Shown in pieces: positions 1-7,830 of a stretch of DNA of 36,878 nt. How positions within the stretch are numbered: position 1 is the stretch's first letter; each line of letters begins with the position of its first letter. Source of the stretch: Oscillospiraceae bacterium (GTDB lineage: Bacteria > Bacillota > Clostridia > Oscillospirales > Oscillospiraceae); NCBI GenBank assembly GCA_020025175.1, contig JAHHSM010000009.1:1-36878 (forward strand), read 5' to 3'. The notes under the pieces are model-generated. The model searched no databases, was not told the DNA's origin, and worked only from the letters and a program-made list of their open reading frames with translations. The position numbers and the translations under genes were made by a program.

Positions 1-41
1 CTGTTTTTATGTATCAAAATTTGATTTAAAAATGTGTTGAA

Positions 42-1301
42 TCAGCACTTCTCAACAACAACAGCAGTGCCCATACCACCGCCGATGCACAGAGTAGCCA
101 GACCCTTCTTTGCGTCTTCTCTTCTTTGCATCTCATGCAGCAGAGTAACAATGATACGTGCACCGGATGCACCAACAGGATGACCCAGAGAAATAGCGCC
201 ACCATTGACATTCAGCTTAGACAGATCGAAGCCCAGCTCGCGACCCACAGCAATAGACTGTGCTGCGAATGCTTCGTTTGCTTCGATCAGATCCAAATCG
301 TCCGCAGTGACATTAGCGGCAGCCATTGCCTGACGAGATGCAGGAACAGGACCAACGCCCATGATCTTGGGATCAACGCCGCCCTGACCATAACCGATCA
401 ACTTTGCCATGGGCTTCAGACCGTACTTTTCAACAGCTTCAGCGGAAGCCAGAACCAGAGCTGCAGCACCGTCATTGATACCGGAAGCGTTTGCTGCGGT
501 AACGCGCTGAACATGCTTCTTGGTATCTGCTTCATGAACGCCGGTCACTTCGAAAGTATGAACAACTTCATCCTCAACACCTTCAGGACCAACAGCGAAT
601 GCACCGCGCAGCTTGGAGATACCTTCTGCGGTAACGCCAGCCTTGGGGTACTCATCAACCTTAAATTCAACAATCTCTTTCTTCTTCTTAATGGGAACAG
701 CGACAATTTCGTCAACAAATTTACCAGCAGCCTGAGCAGCTTCAGCCTTCTGCTGAGAAGCCGCTGCAAACTCATCCTGCTCTTCGCGGGTGATACCCCA
801 AATATCGTTGATATTTTCAGCAGTAGTACCCATATGATAGTTGTTGTATGCATCCCACAGACCATCTTTGATCATGGTATCAACCATCTTGGTGTCGCCC
901 ATACGAGCACCATAACGACCAGCAGGCAGCGCATAAGGAGCAGCAGACATGTTTTCAGTACCGCCACAGACAACGATATTAGCATCGCCAGCCTTGATGG
1001 CACGAGCGCCTTCGATCAAAGACTTCATACCGGAACCGCAAACCATGCCGACAGTGTATGCAGGTACGGAGAAAGGCAGACCAGCCTTGACGCCAACCTG
1101 GCGAGCAACGTTCTGACCCTGACCCGCAGTCAAGATGCAGCCGAACATCAACTCATCAACCTGCTCGGGCTTTACGCCGGCACGGTTCAAAGCTTCTTTG
1201 ACGACAATAGCGCCCAGATCGGTGGCAGGAACATCTTTCAGGGAACCACCAAAGGAACCAATTGCGGTTCTGCAGCAATTAACAATATAAACTTCAGACA
1301 T
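42..1301 (-). CDS. thlA: acetyl-CoA C-acetyltransferase (thiolase)
   Basis: This is a biosynthetic-type thiolase that condenses two acetyl-CoA to acetoacetyl-CoA, the entry step to butyrate-type fermentation or related pathways in the cytoplasm. The nucleophilic Cys88 lies in VCGSGMKS, His374 in GGAISLGHPVGASGAR and the second catalytic Cys405 in CIGGGMG, so the active site is complete. The start chosen is the ATG at 1301 (MSEVYIVN), which has GGGAGG about 8 bases upstream; the 25 extra upstream codons of the open frame overlap the promoter. The protein is 419 residues against about 390 for the family, because roughly 25 extra residues sit at about 236-265, between LRGAF and the conserved NASGINDGAA stretch. 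The gene stands alone, with its own promoter. The thiolase call is secure; thlA versus atoB naming and exact pathway are inferred, since no hbd/crt/bcd genes are nearby. Confidence 0.95.
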   Translation of the reverse strand: MSEVYIVNCCRTAIGSFGGSLKDVPATDLGAIVVKEALNRAGVKPEQVDELMFGCILTAGQGQNVARQVGVKAGLPFSVPAYTVGMVCGSGMKSLIEGARAIKAGDANIVVCGGTENMSAAPYALPAGRYGARMGDTKMVDTMIKDGLWDAYNNYHMGTTAENINDIWGITREEQDEFAAASQQKAEAAQAAGKFVDEIVAVPIKKKKEIVEFKVDEYPKAGVTAEGISKLRGAFAVGPEGVEDEVVHTFEVTGVHEADTKKHVQRVTAANASGINDGAAALVLASAEAVEKYGLKPMAKLIGYGQGGVDPKIMGVGPVPASRQAMAAANVTADDLDLIEANEAFAAQSIAVGRELGFDLSKLNVNGGAISLGHPVGASGARIIVTLLHEMQRREDAKKGLATLCIGGGMGTAVVVEKC

Positions 1302-1334
1302 GAGTAATACCTCCCAAATATTTTTGATGAGTTC

Positions 1335-1363
1335 AGTGTACTCGCAATTTACATAGATGTCAA
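1335..1363 (-). promoter_or_regulatory. sigma-A promoter of the thiolase gene
   Basis: On the minus strand there is a perfect -35 TTGACA (1358-1363), a 17-base spacer and a -10 TACACT (1335-1340). The -10 lies about 34 bases upstream of the start codon at 1301, giving a short leader. This is one of the best promoter matches in the window and fits a highly expressed fermentation gene. Confidence 0.85.
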
Positions 1364-1397
1364 CAAAACAAACCACAAAAAACTGGATATTTTGCCC

Positions 1398-1421
1398 ATA
1401 TTGTTAAAATAATCACAATAT
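1398..1421 (-). promoter_or_regulatory. candidate Rex-type operator upstream of the thiolase
   Basis: The core at 1401-1418 reads TTGTTAAAATAATCACAA. Its left half is a perfect Rex half-site TTGTTAA, and the right half ATCACAA resembles the TTCACAA/TTAACAA half. The symmetry extends outward to ATATTGT/ACAATAT arms over 24 bases. Rex is the NADH/NAD-sensing repressor known to control thiolase and butyrate genes in clostridia. The site lies about 35 bases upstream of the -35, so simple promoter occlusion is not obvious. Assignment is by resemblance only. Confidence 0.4.
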
Positions 1422-1488
1422 TAAAATTTTCTAAACCACAATGTCACAATTATCCCATATCCTTTTTCCAATTTTATATGTTTTTTAC

Positions 1489-1533
1489 AAAAAAATACTG
1501 GAGCATGATCCTGCACATGCTCCGGTATTTTTT
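1489..1533 (-). terminator. intrinsic terminator after the SurA-like gene (bidirectional form)
   Basis: A 17-bp stem with one G-T wobble (arms 1491-1507 and 1517-1533, core GGAGCATG/CATGCTCC) ends in runs of A and T on both sides. It follows the stop codon of the minus-strand gene at 1558 by about 25 bases and isolates the thiolase promoter from the upstream operon. Confidence 0.85.
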
Positions 1534-1557
1534 GTTATCATGCTATAAAATTTTCAA

Positions 1558-2370
1558 TTATTCGTTTGAAGAACTTTCCGGCACATCCGGAGCAACAAGT
1601 CTCGCACGCGCATTCATGACTGCCGGATAATAAACAGCCACATCAATTTTATCATACGCCTCGCTTTTTACAATTTTCTGCTCGCTCATATAATGATCAA
1701 TATATTCATACGTTGCACCGTATCCGGGGTCCATATATACCTTCAACAGTTCCTCAGATGTGAGATCTGTCTGTTTGGTTCGCTTAGCATATGCTTTCAA
1801 ATTTTCTTCTGTCGGCTCCAGTTCACCGCCTTTGCCGAGCAATTGATCACACAAATTTGCATAAAGAAATGGTGGAATATTATTTTCAACCAGCATCGCC
1901 TGATTCAATCCGGAATATGCCAGCATGTAGTCGCAAATATCCTTTCCACCATAAGTATTGCACCAATAATGATAGACCTCATCTAAAACAGCCGTCTGCT
2001 CTTCCGTCAGTTCAATGCCGCGCTCTTGCGCAAGCTGACGAATTGCAGCATATTGAGACGCATAATACCCTGCCTCTTCTTTCGCATACTGACCGACTGT
2101 CATATCTTCAGTCATCATCATTGTCCAATCTGTGATTCCATAATACTGATACATACTATCACAAACGGATGTCAGCCAATAAAGGTATTCGTCTGCACTC
2201 ACATCCACTGTACCAACCTGCATCACTACAGTATCACCTTTCAGACCACTCGCTTCGGTCGTCACCAGGTTTCCGCTCATATTCTGAATTGCATTACCAC
2301 CAAACCAGCCTATCAGGATCAACGCAATACACACAACTAGAGCAACCGCTCTACTCTTTAATCCTTCCAT
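1558..2370 (-). CDS. membrane-anchored SurA/PrsA-like protein without a rotamase domain
   Basis: This 270-residue protein has a short basic N-terminus, a hydrophobic segment at about residues 8-30 (AVALVVCIALILIGWFGG) that acts as signal or membrane anchor, and a helical extracytoplasmic part with motifs like VDVSADEYLYWL and a long Tyr/Glu-rich region. This resembles the N-terminal chaperone domain of SurA/PrsA-type proteins. I see no parvulin PPIase domain, so peptidyl-prolyl isomerase activity is doubtful. The start is the ATG at 2370, with AAAGGG 8 bases upstream; an in-frame GTG at 2379 abuts that site and is less likely. It lies 115 bases after mfd, a place where many Firmicutes carry a PrsA/SurA-like gene, and a terminator follows. 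A role in folding exported proteins is inferred. Confidence 0.6.
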   Translation of the reverse strand: MEGLKSRAVALVVCIALILIGWFGGNAIQNMSGNLVTTEASGLKGDTVVMQVGTVDVSADEYLYWLTSVCDSMYQYYGITDWTMMMTEDMTVGQYAKEEAGYYASQYAAIRQLAQERGIELTEEQTAVLDEVYHYWCNTYGGKDICDYMLAYSGLNQAMLVENNIPPFLYANLCDQLLGKGGELEPTEENLKAYAKRTKQTDLTSEELLKVYMDPGYGATYEYIDHYMSEQKIVKSEAYDKIDVAVYYPAVMNARARLVAPDVPESSSNE

Positions 2371-2485
2371 GCAAAACACCCTTTCACACTCTTCCTGTAC
2401 AACCTCATCGCACAGCTAAAATCCTTGTTATTCTATCATGCCTGCGAAACTGCCACAAGCACTTTTTTGTAAACAATTTCAAAAT

Positions 2486-5400
2486 TTACTTTATTTCCGC
2501 TCCGGCTCCCGCAAATGCGTCAATCAATTCCATACACTCCTTCAACACATCTGCCTTCGGCTGCAAATGCAGCATCATACGCGGTGTACTGCCGGCACCC
2601 AGCCGCAAACGAGAACGATACTTTTTCATACCGCATACCGTTGCCACACGCTCCAAGTCCATATCTCCCAGTGTAAATTGAACTACAGATTCTTTTTGTG
2701 CAATCTCTGTGATGCCAAGTTTCGCAGCCGCTGCACGCAGCAGTGCCACATCAAGCAATGCAACAACACTCTTCGGTGTTTCACCATAGCGATCCAGCAT
2801 TTCGTCTATTAAATCGTCAGCGTCTTCCTGACTGCGCAGCGCCGCAATGCGTCGATAGAGATCCATACGCTGCTCTGCCGAGGTGACATACCGCTCCGGA
2901 ATATTGGCAGAAACATTGATATCCGCCGTACATTCCCGAATCTTCTCCTTGTCCTGCCCCTGTTCTTCCAACACAGCCTCTTCCAGAAGTTTTAGATAAA
3001 GATCATAACCAACACTCATCATGAAGCCGGACTGTTCCGGCCCAAGCAGATTTCCCGCACCACGTATTTCCAAATCACGCATAGCAATTTTAAAGCCGGA
3101 GCCAAACTCCACATATTCGCGGATCGCCGACAATCGTTTATCCGCCGTTTCAGACAAGGTCTTACCGCGGCGGAACGTCATATATGCATACGCCCGGCGT
3201 GCACCTCTTCCGATACGTCCGCGAATTTGGTGAAGCTGCGCAAGGCCCAGATAGTCTGCATCTTCAATAATCAGCGTATTCACGTTCGGAATATCGATGC
3301 CTGTTTCAATAATCGTTGTGCAAACCAGCACCTGCGCCTGCCCATCGATCACCTGCTGCATCACTGTAGAAAGCTGATGCTCATTGAGTTTTCCGTGTGC
3401 CACCACAACATGTACTTCTTCACCCAGCATCTCCTGAATACGTGCTGCCACGCGATCAATATTCTCCACACGATTATGCAGGTAATATACCTGCCCACCG
3501 CGCTGAATCTCCCTGCGCATCGCATCCGCCAACACAGACCAGTCATGCTCCAGAACATATGTCTGTACAGGTTGACGGATTTTGGGTGGAATCTCCAGCG
3601 TACTCATATCCCGTACACCGGACAGAGCCATATTCAATGTACGGGGAATCGGTGTTGCTGAAAGCGTCAAAACATCCACCTGTTTTGATATTTCTTTCAA
3701 TTTTTCTTTATGCGTGACACCGAAACGCTGTTCTTCATCAATAACAAGCAGCCCCAAATCCTTAAATTCAACGCTTTTTTGCAGCAGTCGATGGGTACCA
3801 ATCAGTACATCAATGGAGCCGACCTTAAGATCCTGCAAAATTTTCTTGCTTTGCTTTGGTGTCTGAAATCGGCTGAGCACAGCAATATTGACAGGAAAGG
3901 AACGGAAACGGTTCATTGCCGTAGTATAGTGCTGCTGTGCCAAAACGGTGGTCGGCACAAGGATCGCAGCTTGTTTGCCATCCAAAATACACTTCATCAC
4001 CGCACGAAGCGCCACTTCTGTTTTACCATAACCAACATCACCGCACAGCAGACGATCCATCGGTACCGGGCGCTCCATATCATCTTTGATTTCTGTGATG
4101 CAGCGCAGCTGATCTTCTGTTTCCGCATACTCAAACGCTTCTTCAAATTCGCGCTGCCACGGTGAATCCGGTGAAAAAGCAAACCCCTGCTTTTTTTGGC
4201 GCTCGGCATAAAGCTGAATTAATCCCTTTGCCAAATCTTTAGCGGCAGCTTTTGCACGGCTCTTACTCCGTGCCCATTCTGTGCCGCCCAGTTTATTCAA
4301 TCGTGTTTTTTCCTGATTCTCTCCGCCGCCGATATACTTATTCACCAAATCCAGCTGCGTTGCAGGAACATAGAGGCTGTCACTCCCGGCATAAGCAATC
4401 TTGATATAATCCCGATCAGCACCATCGACGTTCATTTTAAAAATGCCAACAAATCTGCCAACACCATGATGCACATGTACAACGAGGTCACCCGGTGTCA
4501 GATCTGTATAAGACTGCAATTTCTGACGATTGGATTTTCCCTGCTTTCCTGCTGTTTTTTTCTGTGCAGGTGCCAAAAGCTGTCCTTCCGTCAACACAGC
4601 CAGTGAAAGCTGCGCATATTCAACACCTGCTGATAAGGCACCGATGCTGATTTGTGCCTGTCCGGGCGCAGGAAGATCTCCTCCATGGAACTCGAGTGCC
4701 GCCGGAATATTCTTTTCTTCCAGTAATCTCTTCAGATTTTTTGCTCTGGCTTCGCTGCCGCAAAGTACCAAAACACGAAATCCCATATTCAAATACTGCT
4801 CCATATCCGAAACGGCCGTTTCCAAACTTCCACCATAGGAAGAAAGCTGTTTTGCGCTCAGTTCCAGTAAAGTTCTCGGCGGCAGCGGATAACGTGAAGT
4901 CGGCAATGATGCCAGCATAAACAGCGCATATTCTGCTAAAGTTTTCCACAATTCATCCGCACTGATCGTTACCTGTGCCCACTCCCCAGCTAAAATTCCG
5001 TTTTTCAGCAGTGCCTCTACATCTTCCTTCATTTGCCAAAGATAATTTTTTGTGCGTTCCATCACACGTGCACTATCACAAATGCAGACAAAACTTGTTT
5101 TATCGATATAATCCAACGGCGTAATCATTTTTTCGTAAATGGCTGCTGTATAACGATCTAATCCGCTATGCAACGCATTTTCACGCAATAGTTCCGCATC
5201 ACCTTTCAGCATTTGAATCAGTTCGTCGCTGGCTGTTTTCTTTTTACTTCGTTTTTCCGCCAGCTGAATAAGTTTTTCCGCAAGTCCTTGCGTCCCTCCC
5301 TGCGCCATTGTAGGCAGCACTTCTCCAGCCGGCAATATGGTTACCTGCTCCACATTTTTAATCCGGCGCTGCGTCGCAACATCAAAAGCGCCCATTGCAT

Positions 5401-6001
5401 CCACATCATCGCCAAAAAACTCAATGCGAACGGGCTGCTCCATTCCCGCGCCAAAAATATCTAAAATTCCGCCGCGCAAAGCAAACTGCCCTGTTCCCTC
5501 CACTTGTTCACAGCGTGTATATCCCAAACGCACCAACCGCTCACTCAATGCATTCAATTCAATGCTGCTGTTCATATCCAATTCAAGAACGCTTTCCAAA
5601 AGGATTTCCTTTGGCATCGTCCGCTGAAGCAACGCCTCCGGTGTTGTTATAATGAGTTGCAGCTTCTGCACTGCGATTTTATAAAGTGCTTCAATTCGTT
5701 TTTGCTCCCACTCTCTGGATGCAAGTGTTGCCGCATGAAACTGAAATTCGCGTTGTGCCAGCAGGACAGGATCAAACCCTGTAAAATTCTTCAAATCACT
5801 CGCAATGCGTTTCACTTCTGCATCATCACTGCATACCACCAGCATCGGTCTGTGCGATTCTTCCATCAGCGCTGCACAAATATGCGCACGATGCACCTGC
5901 CCCAAGCCTGTCATTGCCGCGGGGCATCCTCCCTGCTCGGCACACCCCAGCAACTCGGCCACTTCCGGTATTTGTCGAATTTCTTCAATCAACCGCCTCA
6001 T
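2486..6001 (-). CDS. mfd: transcription-repair coupling factor Mfd
   Basis: Mfd removes RNA polymerase stalled at DNA damage and recruits UvrA to start nucleotide excision repair. The 1171-residue length matches the family. The order is a UvrB-like N-terminal module (about 1-330), the RNA-polymerase interaction domain at about 500-560 (DLVVHVHHGVGRFVGI), the RecG-like translocase with Walker A GDVGYGKT (654-661), DEEQ box (755-758) and SATPIPRT, then helicase motif VI (QIRGRIGRG) and the C-terminal TRCF domain. The ATG at 6001 has a strong GGAGGAGAGG upstream. It is the fourth gene of the glmU-prs-pth-mfd run, 93 bases after pth, as in Bacillus and many clostridia. No damage or frameshift is seen. 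Confidence 0.98.
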   Translation of the reverse strand: MRRLIEEIRQIPEVAELLGCAEQGGCPAAMTGLGQVHRAHICAALMEESHRPMLVVCSDDAEVKRIASDLKNFTGFDPVLLAQREFQFHAATLASREWEQKRIEALYKIAVQKLQLIITTPEALLQRTMPKEILLESVLELDMNSSIELNALSERLVRLGYTRCEQVEGTGQFALRGGILDIFGAGMEQPVRIEFFGDDVDAMGAFDVATQRRIKNVEQVTILPAGEVLPTMAQGGTQGLAEKLIQLAEKRSKKKTASDELIQMLKGDAELLRENALHSGLDRYTAAIYEKMITPLDYIDKTSFVCICDSARVMERTKNYLWQMKEDVEALLKNGILAGEWAQVTISADELWKTLAEYALFMLASLPTSRYPLPPRTLLELSAKQLSSYGGSLETAVSDMEQYLNMGFRVLVLCGSEARAKNLKRLLEEKNIPAALEFHGGDLPAPGQAQISIGALSAGVEYAQLSLAVLTEGQLLAPAQKKTAGKQGKSNRQKLQSYTDLTPGDLVVHVHHGVGRFVGIFKMNVDGADRDYIKIAYAGSDSLYVPATQLDLVNKYIGGGENQEKTRLNKLGGTEWARSKSRAKAAAKDLAKGLIQLYAERQKKQGFAFSPDSPWQREFEEAFEYAETEDQLRCITEIKDDMERPVPMDRLLCGDVGYGKTEVALRAVMKCILDGKQAAILVPTTVLAQQHYTTAMNRFRSFPVNIAVLSRFQTPKQSKKILQDLKVGSIDVLIGTHRLLQKSVEFKDLGLLVIDEEQRFGVTHKEKLKEISKQVDVLTLSATPIPRTLNMALSGVRDMSTLEIPPKIRQPVQTYVLEHDWSVLADAMRREIQRGGQVYYLHNRVENIDRVAARIQEMLGEEVHVVVAHGKLNEHQLSTVMQQVIDGQAQVLVCTTIIETGIDIPNVNTLIIEDADYLGLAQLHQIRGRIGRGARRAYAYMTFRRGKTLSETADKRLSAIREYVEFGSGFKIAMRDLEIRGAGNLLGPEQSGFMMSVGYDLYLKLLEEAVLEEQGQDKEKIRECTADINVSANIPERYVTSAEQRMDLYRRIAALRSQEDADDLIDEMLDRYGETPKSVVALLDVALLRAAAAKLGITEIAQKESVVQFTLGDMDLERVATVCGMKKYRSRLRLGAGSTPRMMLHLQPKADVLKECMELIDAFAGAGAEIK

Positions 6002-6094
6002 AATCCTCTCCTCCTATCACAACGAGTAACGGCAGTCCGCGGTCTACCACGAGGTATCACGCGCACTGCTCTATGAATCTCTTTTTCTTTTATT

Positions 6095-6691
6095 TCAGCC
6101 GTTATAACGGCTCATGGCCTTGTCCACACCATCCGTAATCATACATTCAATTGCATTCAAGCCACGCAAAATCGTTTCCTCAATAGTTTTCCACTCCGCC
6201 GCCGTGGGATGTCCCAACACCCAAGCCGCCAAATCATATTCAGGATTCGGTTTTTCACCCACGCCAATTTTAACACGGGGAAAATTCTGACTTCCCAGCT
6301 TCGCAATGATATCTTTGATTCCGTTGTGACCGCCTGCACTGCCACTTGACCGTACACGCAGCTTTCCCACAGGCAGCGAAATATCATCATATACCACAAT
6401 AATATGCTCTGGTGCAATTTTATAAAAATTTGCAGCCTGCTGTACTGCCTGACCGCTTAGATTCATCATCGTCTGCGGCTTCATGACCAACACCTTTTCG
6501 CCGCCCAGTGTCACTACAGCGGTGAATGCCTTAAATTTTAATTTATCTACTTTTGCACCGCACCGTTTTTCCAACGCATCCGCCGCATGAAATCCAACAT
6601 TGTGCCGTGTATTAGTGTATTTTATGCCCGGATTCCCCAAACAGACCACCAACCATGACACTGCACTACTACTTTTTCCCTTAAACAGCAT
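6095..6691 (-). CDS. pth: peptidyl-tRNA hydrolase
   Basis: Pth releases tRNA from peptidyl-tRNA that drops off the ribosome. The 198-residue protein has all expected active-site residues: Asn20 (GNPG), catalytic His30 (NTRHNVGF), Asn77 (MMNLSG), Asp102 (YDDISLPVG) and Asn123 (GGHNGIKD). It carries about ten extra N-terminal residues, MLFKGKSSSA, before the usual start of the fold. The ATG at 6691 is preceded by AAGGAG, so the extension appears to be real. It lies between prs and mfd, the classic Firmicute arrangement (spoVC in Bacillus), although the ctc/rplY gene that often sits between prs and pth is absent. Confidence 0.97.
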   Translation of the reverse strand: MLFKGKSSSAVSWLVVCLGNPGIKYTNTRHNVGFHAADALEKRCGAKVDKLKFKAFTAVVTLGGEKVLVMKPQTMMNLSGQAVQQAANFYKIAPEHIIVVYDDISLPVGKLRVRSSGSAGGHNGIKDIIAKLGSQNFPRVKIGVGEKPNPEYDLAAWVLGHPTAAEWKTIEETILRGLNAIECMITDGVDKAMSRYNG

Positions 6692-6723
6692 CTCTTATTT
6701 TCTCCTTATCCAAAACGGGTAAA

Positions 6724-6748
6724 CGGCGGGAGTCTAAGACTCCCGCCG
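6724..6748 (-). terminator. GC-rich hairpin between prs and pth
   Basis: A nearly uninterrupted inverted repeat (CGGCGGGAGTCT and its complement) lies 33 bases upstream of the pth start. On the minus strand it is followed by TTTACCCGTTTT, a poor U-tract. It may be a partial terminator that tunes read-through from prs into pth, or an mRNA-stabilising 3' structure for prs. Confidence 0.55.
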
Positions 6749-6781
6749 AACAGAGTTCCTTCTATTGCACAAAATACTTTC

Positions 6782-7741
6782 TCAGGTAAACAGCTTGGAA
6801 ACAGACATATCACTGTAAATCCGCTCAATAGCTTCTGCAAACATCTGTGCAACAGACAAATACTTAATCTTGTCGCATGCACCTGCAGAAACAGCGGGAA
6901 TGGTGTTCAGCAGAGCCATCTCAGCAATGGGACTGTTTGAAATACGCTCCAGAGCAGGGCCTGACAGCACGCCGTGGGATGCACAAGCATGAACGCTGTT
7001 TGCACCGCCCACTTCAATGATTGCCTTTGCCGCATTGCAGATGCTTCCTGCTGTATCGACCATATCATCAAACAGAATGCAGTCGCGACCTCTTACATCA
7101 CCAATGATATTCATAACCTCACATGCATTTGCCTTGGGACGGCGTTTATCAACGATAGCCAGGCTCATACCCAGCTTCTGTGCAAATGCACGAGCACGGG
7201 AAACAGAACCGACATCAGGAGAAACAACAACCATCTCCTCGGCCTTTTCCTTAAACAGATCGCCATAATAATCCACAAAGATAGGGTTGCCCAGCAGATT
7301 ATCCACAGGGATATCAAAGAATCCCTGAATCTGAGATGCATGCAGATCCATTGTCAAAACACGGTCAGCACCAGCAGCTACAATCATGTTTGCCACCAGC
7401 TTTGCAGAAATAGGATCTCTTGCCTTGGCCTTTCTATCCTGACGAGCATAGCCAAAATAGGGCATAACGGCAGTGATGCGACCAGCGGATGCACGTCTCA
7501 ATGCATCGATCATTACCAACATCTCCATCAGGTTGTCGTTAACAGGGTTGCAGGTGGACTGAATCACAAACACATCGCTGCCGCGTACGCTTTCATACAA
7601 AGATGCGTAGCACTCGCCGTCAGAAAACTTACCAACCTCAGAGTCCCCTAAATTCGTGTTCAGATGCTTACAGATTTCCTGTGCCAAAACTCGATTGGAG
7701 TTACCGGCAAAAATCTTAATGTCCTTACCATGTGCAATCAT
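6782..7741 (-). CDS. prs: ribose-phosphate pyrophosphokinase (PRPP synthetase)
   Basis: Prs makes PRPP from ribose 5-phosphate and ATP for nucleotide, histidine and NAD synthesis. The 319-residue length is normal for class I enzymes. Visible motifs are FSDGE near the N-terminus, the PYFGYARQDRK ATP-binding loop, the RDPISAKL segment, and the PRPP-binding loop FDDMVDTAGS. The ATG at 7741 follows GAGAGG. The gene sits 89 bases after glmU, matching the gcaD-prs pairing of Bacillus, which couples sugar-nucleotide and nucleotide supply. A possible internal promoter lies between the two genes, and a hairpin follows the stop codon. Confidence 0.98.
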   Translation of the reverse strand: MIAHGKDIKIFAGNSNRVLAQEICKHLNTNLGDSEVGKFSDGECYASLYESVRGSDVFVIQSTCNPVNDNLMEMLVMIDALRRASAGRITAVMPYFGYARQDRKAKARDPISAKLVANMIVAAGADRVLTMDLHASQIQGFFDIPVDNLLGNPIFVDYYGDLFKEKAEEMVVVSPDVGSVSRARAFAQKLGMSLAIVDKRRPKANACEVMNIIGDVRGRDCILFDDMVDTAGSICNAAKAIIEVGGANSVHACASHGVLSGPALERISNSPIAEMALLNTIPAVSAGACDKIKYLSVAQMFAEAIERIYSDMSVSKLFT

Positions 7742-7781
7742 TCGAAAGTACCTCTCTTTTTTGTTTTTGATCTCTCTACTT

Positions 7782-7810
7782 ATTTTAATGTATCTATGTT
7801 TATGGTCGAA
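7782..7810 (-). promoter_or_regulatory. possible internal promoter upstream of prs
   Basis: On the minus strand TTCGAC (7805-7810), a 17-base spacer and TAAAAT (7782-7787) form a moderate sigma-A match, about 40 bases upstream of the prs start. It would allow prs to be expressed separately from glmU. Confidence 0.35.
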
Positions 7811-7830
7811 TTTTCTTCAGCCATAAAGCC

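Noticed and set aside
13..26. Short palindrome ATCAAA/TTTGAT after the thiolase stop codon
   Set aside because: Too short and AT-rich to call as a terminator; the true 3' end may lie beyond the window edge.
126..1307. Long plus-strand open frame opposite the thiolase
   Set aside because: It is an antisense shadow: the encoded sequence has no recognisable domain and mirrors the strongly conserved thiolase gene.
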